Source of the DNA: Streptomyces cyaneofuscatus
GTDB taxonomy: Bacteria > Actinomycetota > Actinomycetes > Streptomycetales > Streptomycetaceae
Assembly: GCF_000718135.1 (NCBI RefSeq)
Contig: NZ_JOEM01000014.1
Span: forward strand, 127,485 to 191,484
Direction of reading: 5' to 3'
Length of the DNA stretch: 64,000 bases
This document shows, piece by piece, positions 1-11,064 of this stretch (the stretch's first letter is position 1; every line of letters begins with the position of its first letter). Made by a program: the position numbers and the translations under genes. The notes beneath the pieces were generated by a model. That model was not told the origin of the DNA and made no database searches. It saw only the letters and a list, made by a program, of their open reading frames with translations.

Positions 1-2
1 CG

Positions 3-119
3 CTGCGGCTCTCGATGGCGGAGGCGACGGTGAAGACGCACGTCAGCAGATTGCTGGCCAAGCTGGGGCTGCGCAGCCGGGTCCAGGCGGCCGTGTTGGC
101 ACAGGAGTTGGGGATCTGA
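3..119 (+). CDS. C-terminal end of a LuxR/NarL-type transcriptional regulator (partial)
   Basis: Only the last 38 codons are in the window; the reading frame enters from the left edge and stops at TGA 117-119. The translation contains the typical LuxR recognition helix, [20 protein letters not shown], followed by a final helix ending in AQELGI, as in NarL/FixJ-type response regulators. It therefore should bind DNA through a helix-turn-helix. The receiver half, and so the partner kinase, cannot be seen. It reads in the same direction as the chitinase gene but is separated from it by a GC-rich hairpin and a separate promoter. Confidence 0.85.
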   Translation: MRLSMAEATVKTHVSRLLAKLGLRSRVQAAVLAQELGI

Positions 120-179
120 CGGCGGCGGGGGCCCGGGCGCGGCCCGAGACCGCGAAGGGCCGGATTCCGGTCCGATTCC

Positions 180-195
180 GGGCCGGTTCCGGCCC
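180..195 (+). terminator. Hairpin after the LuxR-type gene
   Basis: A perfect inverted repeat, GGGCCGG-tt-CCGGCCC, lies 60 bp after the stop codon. There is no T-tract, as is usual for Streptomyces terminators. The preceding sequence holds further CCGG-rich near-repeats that could form alternative folds. Confidence 0.45.
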
Positions 196-202
196 TCGAT
201 CT

Positions 203-245
203 TTGGTCCAGACCTCTTGACGATTGGTCCAGACCTTCCTAATGT
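203..245 (+). promoter_or_regulatory. Chitinase promoter with paired 12-bp direct repeats (dre/chitin-response type)
   Basis: TGGTCCAGACCT occurs at 204-215 and again at 225-236, 21 bp apart. A -35-like TTGACG (217-222) lies between the copies and a -10-like TAATGT (240-245) follows with a 17-bp spacer. Streptomyces chitinase promoters such as chi63 are known to carry such a pair of 12-bp direct repeats around the -35 box that mediate chitin induction and glucose repression. The repeat also resembles half of the DasR site TGGTCTAGACCA. Control of the gene by N-acetylglucosamine/chitobiose status is therefore likely. Confidence 0.8.
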
Positions 246-353
246 CACCCATCACACACTGCGGTGAGTACGAGAGCACCCGTACTCAGGGCGGCGCAGG
301 GTTTGCAGTCCACGAATCATCCCCGTTTGCTGGACCTCACCCGAGGAGCACCG

Positions 354-2228
354 TTGAGCACTGATACTCCCCCACGCCGTAGCCGGTTCAGATGGATCCC
401 GCTGCGCAGCAGCCGGTCCAAGGTCATCGCCGGTCTCACCGCTCTGGCCGTGCCGTTCGCCGCGATGGTAGGTCTCGCGACTCCGGCCGCGGCGGCCACG
501 TCGGCCACCGCCACGTACACGAAGAAGTCCGACTGGAGCAGCGGCTTCGAGGGCCAGTGGACGGTGAAGAACACCGGCACCACGGCGCTCTCCTCCTGGA
601 CCATCGAGTGGGACTACCCCGCCGGGACCCGGGTCAACTCCGCCTGGGACGCCACCGTCACCAACTCGGGCAACAGCTGGACCGCCAAGAACCTGGGCTG
701 GAACGGCAGCATCGCCCCCGGCGCCAGCGTCAGCTTCGGCTTCAACGGCTCCGGCCCCGGCGCCCCCAGCGGCTGTAAGCTCAACGGCGCCTCCTGCGAC
801 GGCTCCACCGTCCCCGGCGACAACCCGCCCTCCGCCCCCGGCACCCCCACGACCAGCGACGTCACCAACACCTCGGTGAAGCTGAGCTGGAGCGCGGCCA
901 CCGACGACAAGGGCGTCAAGAACTACGACGTCCTGCGCAACGGCGCCAAGATCGCCACGGTCACCGACACCACGTACACCAACACCGGACTGACCGCCGG
1001 CACCGACTACACGTACGCCGTCCAGGCCCGGGACACCATCGACCAGCTCGGCCCGGTCTCCGGCTCCGTCTCGGTCCGCACCACCGGCGGTGGCGGCGGC
1101 GAGCAGCCCGGCGGCGACAAGATCAACCTGGGCTACTTCACCAACTGGGGCGTCTACGGGCGCAACTACCACGTCAAGAACCTGGTGACGTCCGGCTCCG
1201 CGGCGAAGATCACGCACATCAACTACGCCTTCGGCAACGTGCAGAACGGCAAGTGCACCATCGGTGACTCCTACGCCGACTACGACAAGGCGTACACCGC
1301 CGACCAGTCCGTCGACGGCAAGGCCGACACCTGGGACCAGCCCCTGCGCGGCAACTTCAACCAGCTGCGCAAGCTGAAGGCCCAGTACCCGCACATCAAG
1401 ATCCTCTGGTCGTTCGGCGGCTGGACCTGGTCCGGCGGCTTCCCCCAGGCCGCGCAGAACCCCGCCGCCTTCGCCCAGTCCTGCTACGACCTGGTCGAGG
1501 ACCCCCGCTGGGCCGATGTCTTCGACGGCATCGACCTCGACTGGGAGTACCCCAACGCCTGCGGTCTGACCTGTGACACCAGCGGTCCGGCCGCGCTCAA
1601 GAACCTCGCCTCGGCCGTGAAGACGAAGTTCGGCGCGGGCAACCTGGTCACCGCCGCCATCACCGCGGACGGCTCGGCCGGCGGCAAGATCGACGCCGCC
1701 GACTACGCGGGCGCCGCCCAGTCCTTCGACTGGTACAACGTGATGACGTACGACTTCTTCGGCGCCTGGGCGGCCAAGGGCCCGACGGCCCCGCACTCGC
1801 CGCTGACCCCGTACACGGGCATCCCGCAGGAGGGCTTCACCTCCGCCGACGCCATCGCCAAGCTGAAGGCCAAGGGCGTCCCGGCCAAGAAGCTGCTCCT
1901 CGGCATCGGCTTCTACGGCCGCGGCTGGACCGGCGTCACCCAGTCCGCCCCCGGCGGCACGGCGACCGGCGCGGCCCCGGGCACGTACGAGGCGGGCATC
2001 GAGGACTACAAGGTCCTCAAGAACACCTGCCCGGCCACCGGCACCATCGCCGGTACGGCCTACGCCCACTGCGGCACCAACTGGTGGAGCTACGACACCC
2101 CGGCCACCATCGGCTCCAAGATGACCTGGGCGAAGAACCAGGGCCTGGGTGGCGCGTTCTTCTGGGAGTTCTCCGGTGACACCACCAACGGCGAACTGGT
2201 GAGCGCGATCAACAGCGGCCTCAAGTAG
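354..2228 (+). CDS. chiC: Secreted chitinase, CBM2 + fibronectin III + GH18 (chitinase C / Chi63 type)
   Basis: An extracellular enzyme of 624 residues that hydrolyses chitin. The TTG at 354 is chosen as start because GAGGAG sits 5 bp upstream; an in-frame ATG at 264 has no good ribosome site and lies close to the promoter. Residues 1-48 form a twin-basic, hydrophobic signal peptide ending in an AAAA stretch. Residues about 49-150 are a family 2 carbohydrate-binding module with conserved Trp residues and two Cys. Residues 158-245 are a fibronectin type III domain, followed by a Gly linker. Residues 256-624 are a GH18 barrel with the catalytic motif DGIDLDWEYP (acid Glu398). Domain order equals that of S. 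lividans ChiC. It is monocistronic, with its own promoter and terminator. Confidence 0.95.
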   Translation: MSTDTPPRRSRFRWIPLRSSRSKVIAGLTALAVPFAAMVGLATPAAAATSATATYTKKSDWSSGFEGQWTVKNTGTTALSSWTIEWDYPAGTRVNSAWDATVTNSGNSWTAKNLGWNGSIAPGASVSFGFNGSGPGAPSGCKLNGASCDGSTVPGDNPPSAPGTPTTSDVTNTSVKLSWSAATDDKGVKNYDVLRNGAKIATVTDTTYTNTGLTAGTDYTYAVQARDTIDQLGPVSGSVSVRTTGGGGGEQPGGDKINLGYFTNWGVYGRNYHVKNLVTSGSAAKITHINYAFGNVQNGKCTIGDSYADYDKAYTADQSVDGKADTWDQPLRGNFNQLRKLKAQYPHIKILWSFGGWTWSGGFPQAAQNPAAFAQSCYDLVEDPRWADVFDGIDLDWEYPNACGLTCDTSGPAALKNLASAVKTKFGAGNLVTAAITADGSAGGKIDAADYAGAAQSFDWYNVMTYDFFGAWAAKGPTAPHSPLTPYTGIPQEGFTSADAIAKLKAKGVPAKKLLLGIGFYGRGWTGVTQSAPGGTATGAAPGTYEAGIEDYKVLKNTCPATGTIAGTAYAHCGTNWWSYDTPATIGSKMTWAKNQGLGGAFFWEFSGDTTNGELVSAINSGLK

Positions 2229-2263
2229 CCCTCACGCCGTAACAACCACCAGCGCCACCCCCC

Positions 2264-2310
2264 GAAAAGCGCCGGGGAGACGGGTCCGCCCCCCGTCTCC
2301 CCGGCTTTTC
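2264..2310. terminator. Strong bidirectional terminator between chiC and the DUF2550 gene
   Basis: GAAAAGC plus a GGGGAGACGGG block pairs with CCCCGTCTCCCC plus GCTTTTC, a stem of about 18 bp with a small bulge and a 6-nt loop. The A and T tracts on both sides let it serve both convergent genes. Confidence 0.85.
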
Positions 2311-2329
2311 GCTGTGTACGCAGGTGGCT

Positions 2330-2776
2330 CTAGGCCACGTTGACCCGCTGGCCGGGCGGCGCCGCCTCCAGCCAGGCGAGGAAGCCGGTCAGGGCGTCCT
2401 CGCTCATCGCCAGCTCCAGGCGGGTCCCCCGGTGGAGACAGCCGAGCACGACGGAGTCGGAGAGCAGCGCGAGCTCCTCCTCGCCCTCCGGAAGCCGGCG
2501 GGCGATCACCTCGATCGCAGAACGCTCCAGGCCCCGGCGGGGGCGAGGAGCGTAGGAGAAGACACGGAACCAGTCGACGCGGTCACCGCTGTAGCGGGCG
2601 ACCCCGTAGACCCAGCCTTTGCCGGAGGGGTCCGGCTCCTCGGAGACGTCCCAGCGGAGGGAACAGTCGAAGGTGCCTCCGGACCGCTGGATCAGTCGTC
2701 GGCGCAGGCCGAAGACGAACAGTCCCACCAGGACCAGCACGATGACGGACACGCCCACCCACAACGCGAGGACCAT
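2330..2776 (-). CDS. DUF2550 membrane protein next to the ATP synthase operon
   Basis: A 148-residue actinobacterial protein of unknown function. One hydrophobic N-terminal helix (about residues 2-24) is followed by basic residues, which suggests an N-out, C-in anchor. The rest is a soluble domain typical of DUF2550, with conserved Trp-rich segments. The ATG at 2776 is preferred to the in-frame GTG at 2782 because GAGGAGG is 9 bp from the ATG but only 3 bp from the GTG. It lies downstream of atpC in the same direction, a context conserved in actinobacteria, but 163 bp containing a hairpin and a heptamer repeat separate them. A link to ATP synthase is only positional. Confidence 0.85.
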   Translation of the reverse strand: MVLALWVGVSVIVLVLVGLFVFGLRRRLIQRSGGTFDCSLRWDVSEEPDPSGKGWVYGVARYSGDRVDWFRVFSYAPRPRRGLERSAIEVIARRLPEGEEELALLSDSVVLGCLHRGTRLELAMSEDALTGFLAWLEAAPPGQRVNVA

Positions 2777-2801
2777 CTCCACCGACCTCCTCGCATCGTC
2801 G

Positions 2802-2836
2802 AGTAACGGGTAACGCGTAGCGCGTAACGGATAACG
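2802..2836 (-). repeat. Five tandem heptamers upstream of the DUF2550 gene
   Basis: On the minus strand the sequence is five abutting 7-bp units: CGTTATC, CGTTACG, CGCTACG, CGTTACC, CGTTACT. The core CGTTAC is intact or one base off in every unit. The array ends about 25 bp before the start codon. Regular phasing in front of a gene suggests a protein-binding array or a replication-slippage tract; its function is unknown. Confidence 0.6.
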
Positions 2837-2868
2837 AACCGATTCGAACTGAACTGCACCTGCATCGC

Positions 2869-2915
2869 CTCAGCCGCGACACGGCTGGATTTCTCCAGCT
2901 CGGGCCGCGGCTGAG
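2869..2915 (-). terminator. Hairpin at the end of the atp operon
   Basis: CTCAGCCGCG at 2869-2878 pairs with CGCGGCTGAG at 2906-2915. A smaller nested CTGGA-gaaa-TCCAG hairpin lies between the arms. It lies 25 bp beyond the atpC stop codon and lacks a T-tract. Confidence 0.55.
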
Positions 2916-2939
2916 TAAAAACATCGCTCCGTGGGGGTG

Positions 2940-3314
2940 CTAGTGCACCGCCACCGCGCGCAGACGGATCTCGGCGCGCCGCTCAGCGGCGGCGTCCGCG
3001 TCCGACTTCGCGCGCTCCAGCGCGCGCTCGGCGCGCTGGACATCGATCTCGTCCGCCAGCTCGACGATCTCGGCCAGCAGCGACAGCTTGTTGTCCGCGA
3101 ACGAGATGAAACCACCGTGCACAGCGGCGATGACGGTACCGCCCTCGCTCGTGCGGATCGTCACCGGGCCCGATTCCAGCACACCGAGAAGCGGCTGGTG
3201 ACCGGGCATGATGCCGATGTCGCCGGACGTGGTACGCGCGACGACCAGGGTGGCCTCGCCGGACCAGACACTGCGGTCCGCGGCGACCAGCTCCACATGC
3301 AGCTCAGCAGCCAA
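2940..3314 (-). CDS. atpC: ATP synthase F1 epsilon subunit
   Basis: A 124-residue subunit of the central stalk that couples rotation of the c-ring to F1 and can inhibit ATP hydrolysis. The N-terminal beta sandwich contains the family signature GIMPGHQPLL, and the C-terminal part is a charged helical pair (about residues 80-124). The TTG at 3314 is chosen because GAGGAG lies 5 bp upstream and the product then begins MAAELHVELV, as in other streptomycetes; the upstream GTG at 3335 falls inside a palindrome. It is the last gene of the atp operon, 109 bp after atpD. Confidence 0.93.
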   Translation of the reverse strand: MAAELHVELVAADRSVWSGEATLVVARTTSGDIGIMPGHQPLLGVLESGPVTIRTSEGGTVIAAVHGGFISFADNKLSLLAEIVELADEIDVQRAERALERAKSDADAAAERRAEIRLRAVAVH

Positions 3315-3332
3315 GGAGACTCCTCGGGTCAC

Positions 3333-3409
3333 CACCCGGCCGCGCGGCCGGGTGTCGGTTCAATTCTACGGGGCGTGGTGAGGGGGGCGGGACCAGCCCC
3401 ACCCCCCTC
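3333..3409 (-). other. Two intercistronic hairpins between atpD and atpC
   Basis: A perfect 22-bp palindrome spans 3333-3354 (half-site CACCCGGCCGC). A second hairpin pairs GAGGGGGG at 3380-3387 with CCCCCCTC at 3402-3409. Placed between two genes of one operon, they may protect mRNA ends or reduce atpC relative to atpD. Confidence 0.6.
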
Positions 3410-3423
3410 GGTGAGCCGGAGGC

Positions 3424-5783
<2,360 letters not shown>

Positions 5784-5786
5784 CGA

Positions 5787-7358
5787 TCAGCCCTCGCCCA
5801 GGAGCTTGCCGTCCGAGGTCTCGAACTGCTGCTTGAAGGCGGCGATCGCGTCGGCGATCGACTGCAGCGTGTCGTCGGACATCTTGCCGCCCTCGGCGAT
5901 GCTGGTCAGGAGGTCCTTGCGCTCGCGGCGCAGGTACTCCAGCAGCTCGGCCTCGAAGCGACGGATGTCCTCGACCGGGACGTCGTCCATCTTGCCCGTG
6001 GTACCGGCCCAGACGGAGACGACCTGCTCCTCCATCGGGAACGGGGCGTACTGGGGCTGCTTCAGCAGCTCGACCATGCGCTTACCGCGCTCCAGCGAGG
6101 CCTTCGAGGCCGCGTCCAGGTCGGAACCGAAGGCGGCGAACGCCTCCAGCTCGCGGTACTGGGCGAGGTCCACGCGGAGCCGGCCGGAGACCTGCTTCAT
6201 GGCCTTGTGCTGGGCGGAGCCGCCGACTCGGGAGACCGAGATACCGACGTTGAGCGCCGGACGCTGACCCGCGTTGAACAGGTCGGACTCCAGGAAGCAC
6301 TGGCCGTCGGTGATGGAGATGACGTTGGTCGGGATGAACGCCGACACGTCGTTCGCCTTGGTCTCGACGATCGGGAGGCCCGTCATCGAACCGGCACCCA
6401 TCTCGTCGGAGAGCTTGGCGCAGCGCTCCAGCAGACGCGAGTGCAGGTAGAAGACGTCACCCGGGTAGGCCTCACGGCCCGGCGGGCGGCGCAGCAGCAG
6501 GGACACGGCGCGGTAGGCGTCGGCCTGCTTCGAGAGGTCGTCGAAGATGATCAGGACGTGCTTGCCCTGGTACATCCAGTGCTGGCCGATGGCCGAACCG
6601 GTGTACGGCGCCAGGTACTTGAAGCCGGCCGGGTCGGACGCCGGAGCGGCGACGATGGTCGTGTACTCCAGCGCGCCGGCCTCTTCGAGCGCACCACGCA
6701 CGGAGGCGATGGTGGAGCCCTTCTGACCGATGGCGACGTAGATGCAGCGCACCTGCTTGTTCACGTCGCCGGAGCGCCAGTTGTCGCGCTGGTTGATGAT
6801 CGTGTCGACGGCCAGAGCGGTCTTACCCGTCTGACGGTCGCCGATGATCAGCTGACGCTGGCCGCGGCCGATCGGCACCATGGCGTCGACGGCCTTGTAG
6901 CCGGTCTGCATCGGCTCGTGCACCGACTTGCGGACCATGACGCCAGGGGCCTGCAGCTCGAGGGCGCGGCGGCCGTCGGTCGCGATCTCGCCGAGACCGT
7001 CGATCGGCTGGCCGAGCGGGTCGACGACGCGGCCGAGGTAGCCCTCGCCGACGCCGACGGAGAGCACCTCACCGGTGCGCTGCACCGGCTGGCCCTCCTC
7101 GATACCGCTGAACTCGCCGAGAACGATCGCACCGATCTCGCGCTCCTCGAGGTTGAGGGCGAGACCGAGGGTTCCGTCCTCGAACTTCAGCAGCTCGTTC
7201 GCCATGGCGGAGGGCAGGCCCTCCACCTTCGCGATGCCGTCGCCGGCAACGCTGACCGTACCGACCTCCTCGCGCGAGGCCGCGTCCGGCTGGTACGACT
7301 GGACAAAGTTCTCCAGTGCGTCCCGGATCTCCTCCGGCCGGATCGTGAGCTCCGCCAT
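5787..7358 (-). CDS. atpA: ATP synthase F1 alpha subunit
   Basis: A 523-residue regulatory nucleotide-binding subunit of F1. It has the P-loop GDRQTGKT and the alpha-specific segment [20 protein letters not shown]. The start is the ATG at 7358 ([10 protein letters not shown]), the usual N-terminus in actinobacteria; an upstream in-frame extension to 7445 reads through the intergenic hairpins and is unlikely. The 143-bp gap from atpH is the longest within the F1 part of the operon. Confidence 0.97.
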   Translation of the reverse strand: MAELTIRPEEIRDALENFVQSYQPDAASREEVGTVSVAGDGIAKVEGLPSAMANELLKFEDGTLGLALNLEEREIGAIVLGEFSGIEEGQPVQRTGEVLSVGVGEGYLGRVVDPLGQPIDGLGEIATDGRRALELQAPGVMVRKSVHEPMQTGYKAVDAMVPIGRGQRQLIIGDRQTGKTALAVDTIINQRDNWRSGDVNKQVRCIYVAIGQKGSTIASVRGALEEAGALEYTTIVAAPASDPAGFKYLAPYTGSAIGQHWMYQGKHVLIIFDDLSKQADAYRAVSLLLRRPPGREAYPGDVFYLHSRLLERCAKLSDEMGAGSMTGLPIVETKANDVSAFIPTNVISITDGQCFLESDLFNAGQRPALNVGISVSRVGGSAQHKAMKQVSGRLRVDLAQYRELEAFAAFGSDLDAASKASLERGKRMVELLKQPQYAPFPMEEQVVSVWAGTTGKMDDVPVEDIRRFEAELLEYLRRERKDLLTSIAEGGKMSDDTLQSIADAIAAFKQQFETSDGKLLGEG

Positions 7359-7405
7359 CTGGGTTCCCTGCTCTCCTTGTTGGGCCCGAAGTTTCTTAAG
7401 GGGGT

Positions 7406-7460
7406 CTGGGGGCCGACCCCCAGGAATCTTCTGCAATTTCTGCACGGCCCAACCGGGCCG
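7406..7460 (-). other. Two small hairpins between atpH and atpA
   Basis: CTGGGGG-ccga-CCCCCAG at 7406-7423 and CGGCCC-aacc-GGGCCG at 7445-7460. Both lie in the untranslated gap before atpA. They are plausible mRNA processing or stability elements, since alpha is needed in three copies per complex but delta in one. Confidence 0.5.
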
Positions 7461-7501
7461 CTGGTCTTGCTTGTTCTGCTGCCTTGCTCTGCTGCGCTGT
7501 G

Positions 7502-8317
7502 TCAGCCGGCCATGCGACGGGTCGCCTCTTCGAGGCGCTCCGCGACGGTGCCGTTGATGATCTCGTCACCGACGCGCACCGAGATCCCGCCGAGGACCGC
7601 GGGGTCCACGTCCAGGTTCAGGTGCATCTCGCGGCCGTACAGCTTGGCGAGAGCGGCGCCGAGGCGCTGCTTCTGCCGGTCGCTGAGCGGCACCGCCGAG
7701 GTGACGACGGCGACCGCGCGGTCGCGGCGCTCCGCGGCGAGCTTGGACAGGGATTCGATCCCTGCCTCCAGGCTACGTCCCCGCGGCTGCGTCACCAGGC
7801 GGACGATGATCCGCTCGGTGACCGGCTGTGCCTTTCCGCCGAGCAGGCTGCGGAGCAGCTCGCTCTTGGCGGCGGCGGTGGCCGTACGGCTGGTGAGCGC
7901 GGCACGCAGCTCCTGGTCGGAGCCGACGATCCGGCCGAACCGGAACAGCTCGTCCTCGACGTCGTCGAGGCCGCCCGCGCGCTGAGCCGCGGTGAGGTCT
8001 GCGGTGTTCGCCAGCTCCTCGACCGAGTCCACCAGGTCACGCGACTGCGACCAGCGGGAGCGGACCAGCCCGGAGACCAGGTCGACGGCTTCGCCGCTGA
8101 CCTGACCGCTGAGCAGGCGCGCGGCCAGCTCGGCCTTGCTCTCGCCGCTCTGGGCCGGGTCCGTGAGGACCCGGCGCAGCGAAACCTCGCGGTGGAGCAG
8201 CGCGGTGACCGAAGCCAGATCGTCGGCGAGGGCCGCCGCGTCGACCGACGTGTTGTCGGTCAGCGCGTCGAGCCGCTCACGTGCGGCGGCCAGTGCCTCG
8301 CGGCTCGCGCCGTTCAT
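7502..8317 (-). CDS. atpH: ATP synthase delta subunit
   Basis: A 271-residue stator protein that links the F1 head to the peripheral b stalk. The C-terminal half carries the OSCP/delta signature around [23 protein letters not shown] (shown here only as a landmark near residues 225-250). The length of about 270 exceeds the roughly 180 of E. coli delta but is normal for Streptomyces. The start codon overlaps the atpF stop by 4 bp (ATGA), indicating coupled translation. Confidence 0.95.
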   Translation of the reverse strand: MNGASREALAAARERLDALTDNTSVDAAALADDLASVTALLHREVSLRRVLTDPAQSGESKAELAARLLSGQVSGEAVDLVSGLVRSRWSQSRDLVDSVEELANTADLTAAQRAGGLDDVEDELFRFGRIVGSDQELRAALTSRTATAAAKSELLRSLLGGKAQPVTERIIVRLVTQPRGRSLEAGIESLSKLAAERRDRAVAVVTSAVPLSDRQKQRLGAALAKLYGREMHLNLDVDPAVLGGISVRVGDEIINGTVAERLEEATRRMAG

Positions 8318-8850
8318 CGGGCGGCCTCGGCCTTCGCCTCGAGCTCGTCGAGGAAACGGTCGACGGTGCCGCTCTGCCGGGCGTGGTCCTGGAGGGACTC
8401 ACCGACGAGCTTGCCGGCCAGGTCGGTGGCGAGCTTGCCCACGTCCTGGCGCAGCGCGGAGGACGCGGCCTTGCGGTCGGCCTCGATCTGGGCGTGGCCG
8501 GCGGCGATGATCTCTTCGCGCTGCCGCTGACCTTCCGCCTTCATCTCCTGGATGATGACGGCACCCTGCTCCTGCGCCTCCTGGCGCAGACGAGCGGCCT
8601 CGTGGCGGGCCTCGGCGAGCTGAGCCTTGTACTGCTCAAGAACGCTCTGAGCCTCGGTCTGAGCCGCTTCAGCCTTCTCGATGCCACCTTCGATCGCCTC
8701 GCGACGCTCGTCCAGGGCCTTGTTGATGGCCGGGAGGAGCTTCTTGTAGAAGACGAAGAAGACAATGCTGAAGCAGATGAGGCCGATAACGATCTCGGGC
8801 CAGACCGGAAACAGCGGTGACTGCGGCTCCTCAGCTGCCAGATGCAACAT
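8314..8850 (-). CDS. atpF: ATP synthase Fo b subunit
   Basis: A 178-residue peripheral stalk protein. A single N-terminal membrane helix (about residues 18-38, IVIGLICFSIVFFVFY) is followed by a long Ala/Glu/Gln-rich coiled coil that dimerises and reaches up to delta. The stop overlaps the atpH start by 4 bp. Confidence 0.95.
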   Translation of the reverse strand: MLHLAAEEPQSPLFPVWPEIVIGLICFSIVFFVFYKKLLPAINKALDERREAIEGGIEKAEAAQTEAQSVLEQYKAQLAEARHEAARLRQEAQEQGAVIIQEMKAEGQRQREEIIAAGHAQIEADRKAASSALRQDVGKLATDLAGKLVGESLQDHARQSGTVDRFLDELEAKAEAAR

Positions 8851-8891
8851 GGTGGACCTTTCGTCGAAAACGTATCGTCAGGTCGCCTGGA

Positions 8892-9176
<285 letters not shown>

Positions 9177-9209
9177 CTAGGGGGTGTCCGGGTGGTGGCC
9201 CGGGTGTCC

Positions 9210-10025
9210 TCAGTGCGCTTCTTCGAGCGCCTGGGACAAGTACGTGGCGGTCAGCACGGTGAACACGTAGGCCTGCAGCGCCTGGATGAACATCTCGAAG
9301 ACGGTCAGGGCCAGCGTGACGGCGAACGACGCGGTGGCGTACACGGTGCCGAGCACGGTGCCGAGCATGTACCAGGTCGCGATCGTGAAGACCAGAATGA
9401 GGATGTGACCCGCGAACATGTTCGCGAAGAGCCGGACCGCCAGCGTGAAGGGGCGCACGAAGATGTTCGAGACGAACTCGATCGGCGTCAAGATCACGTA
9501 GATCGGCTTGGGCAGGCCGCTCGGCACGCACAGGTTGCGGATACCGCCGACGAAGCCGTTGTTCCGGAAGGTCACGGACATGTAGACGACCCAAACCAGC
9601 AGGGCCAGTCCGACCGGGTAGGCGATGAGCGAGGTCACCGGGAACTGTGCGAGCGGGATGATCGCCCACAGGTTCATCACCCAGATGAAGAAGAAGAGCG
9701 ACACCAGCAGCGGGACAAAGGGCTCGCCCTTCTTGCCGATGATCTCCTTGGCGATGCCTCGGTGCACGAAGTCGTAGAGGATCTCGGCGATCGACTGCAG
9801 CTTGCCGGGAACGACCTTGGGCTTGGAGAAGCCGGCCCAGAACAGGCTCACGATGACGATCGTTCCGATGATCGCCAGCAGCATCGGCTTGTTGAAGTCG
9901 ACCGGACCGATACTGAAGATCGGGTCGAAGATGAACGACCACGCGCTCGGGGCTGGGAATCCGCACGAGCCCTGGAACAGGTGGCAGTCAACCTCGAAGG
10001 CGAGCGTCTGGGCGTCAGCAGTCAC
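9210..10025 (-). CDS. atpB: ATP synthase Fo a subunit
   Basis: A 271-residue membrane protein forming the two proton half-channels. The translation has five to six hydrophobic helices and the conserved segment VRLFANMFAGH, with the essential Arg facing the c-ring. The GTG at 10025 is preferred because AAGGAG lies 5 bp upstream; an in-frame ATG at 10043 would include that ribosome site inside the gene. Confidence 0.93.
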   Translation of the reverse strand: MTADAQTLAFEVDCHLFQGSCGFPAPSAWSFIFDPIFSIGPVDFNKPMLLAIIGTIVIVSLFWAGFSKPKVVPGKLQSIAEILYDFVHRGIAKEIIGKKGEPFVPLLVSLFFFIWVMNLWAIIPLAQFPVTSLIAYPVGLALLVWVVYMSVTFRNNGFVGGIRNLCVPSGLPKPIYVILTPIEFVSNIFVRPFTLAVRLFANMFAGHILILVFTIATWYMLGTVLGTVYATASFAVTLALTVFEMFIQALQAYVFTVLTATYLSQALEEAH

Positions 10026-10243
10026 CAGGAGCTCCTTCTGCATGGCGCATGGATACGGCTACCTCGTTGTATCGGAGCGGCTGGCAGCCGCAGGTCGGCA
10101 CCGGACTGGTTCTTACGGTGAGGAGGCGGCGGCCGGGCCCGAAGCCTCGCGATGAATCAGGCGACAGCCGTGTTGTCCGCGCCCGCAGTACCGCAACCGA
10201 GACCGGACGATAGCAGCATGTCGAACAGGGCTTTATCCCGGCC

Positions 10244-10684
10244 CTACTGGTCATGCTTCCCCTTGGTTCCACCCGGGGCGTTCCGGCTCTCCGCCTCCGG
10301 ATCGACGTACAGGGTCTTGCTCCTGGCGTGCAGCACGGTCTGCGTGATGATCCAGGTGATCACCGAGGCGACCAGCGTGAGGGCGAAGACCTGGAGATCG
10401 AAGAGAGTGGTGTTCCTGATAGCCATGATCAGGCCGAGCAGGAGCACCAGTTGGACCGAGTAGACCAGCAGCCCCATGCCCTGGAAAAGGTGCGGCATCG
10501 ACTTGGCGACCCACTGCAACGCCAACTGTCCGAGGGCCATGAAGAGAATGACCACCACGCAGCCCACGACAGCGCCGATCGCTCCCTTGCCGCCGGCGAC
10601 GAGCCCGCCGACAAGCGTGGCGATGGCTCCCACCGCGGCGGTGGGGGTGGCGATGCGCAGTACTTCGCGCATGTCGGACTGCAT
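10244..10684 (-). CDS. atpI: AtpI-like membrane protein, first gene of the atp operon
   Basis: A 146-residue protein with four predicted membrane helices and a charged C-terminal tail (RSKTLYVDPEAESRN). AtpI helps c-ring assembly or Mg/Na handling in other bacteria and is not part of the mature enzyme. GGAG lies 8 bp before the ATG. About 200 bp separate it from atpB, including a small GCGGCT-ggc-AGCCGC hairpin near 10077. Confidence 0.85.
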   Translation of the reverse strand: MQSDMREVLRIATPTAAVGAIATLVGGLVAGGKGAIGAVVGCVVVILFMALGQLALQWVAKSMPHLFQGMGLLVYSVQLVLLLGLIMAIRNTTLFDLQVFALTLVASVITWIITQTVLHARSKTLYVDPEAESRNAPGGTKGKHDQ

Positions 10685-10812
10685 GGCGGCAGCTCCACTG
10701 GTCTGAGGGAGGAATGGGGCGTCGTCATGGACGAGCTTAGGCCCGGTCCGCGAGGCGGTTTTACGGGTACGAGGACCGTCTCACCAGGATCCTTCGGCTC
10801 CGCCACCGGGTC

Positions 10813-10830
10813 TCGTGAACGGTATCACAA
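10813..10830. promoter_or_regulatory. Rex operator (ROP) candidate, site 1
   Basis: On the minus strand the 18-mer reads TTGTGATACCGTTCACGA. It matches the Rex consensus TTGTGAACGCGTTCACAA at 14 of 18 positions, including both half-site cores. Rex senses the NADH/NAD ratio, and respiratory operons including atp are reported Rex targets in Streptomyces. Confidence 0.7.
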
Positions 10831-10859
10831 ACTATTTGATGAGGTCTTTACCTGGAAAG

Positions 10860-10875
10860 TGTGCCAACTGTCACA
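10860..10875. promoter_or_regulatory. Rex operator candidate, site 2
   Basis: TGTG-ccaactgt-CACA has the exact TGTG-N8-CACA spacing of Rex sites but a non-consensus centre. Its centre is 46 bp from that of site 1, so both could be on similar faces of the helix. Confidence 0.45.
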
Positions 10876-11005
10876 CGTGAGAGTTAGTCCGCGCGCCTGA
10901 GCGCGAAAGGGGGCGACTTGTCTGCTATTGGGATACTTCCAACCTGGCGCGAAGACCATCAGGACGAGTGAGCGGCTGCAGAGCACCGCCGACGCCGGAC
11001 ACGAC

Positions 11006-11035
11006 GATCGGCGGCTGCCGAAGCAGCCGCCGATC
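11006..11035 (-). terminator. Terminator of the secreted-protein gene
   Basis: GATCGGCGGCTGC-cgaa-GCAGCCGCCGATC is a perfect 13-bp stem with a tetraloop, 30 bp past the stop codon at 11065. Confidence 0.85.
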
Positions 11036-11064
11036 AACCCGTTGCGTTCAGTCTCGGGTGAAGG

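Larger units (their letters stand above)
10685..11064 (-). promoter_or_regulatory. Regulatory region of the atp operon (about 380 bp, no gene)
   Basis: This gap contains the terminator of the upstream secreted-protein gene at its far end and two Rex-like operators about 130-190 bp before atpI, and it must hold the operon promoter. I cannot place -35/-10 boxes with confidence. No coding potential is evident. Confidence 0.6.

Noticed and set aside
252..2069. A 605-codon minus-strand open frame across the chitinase gene
   Set aside because: It is the antisense shadow of a high-GC gene, with low-complexity Gly/Val/Arg composition and no recognised domain.
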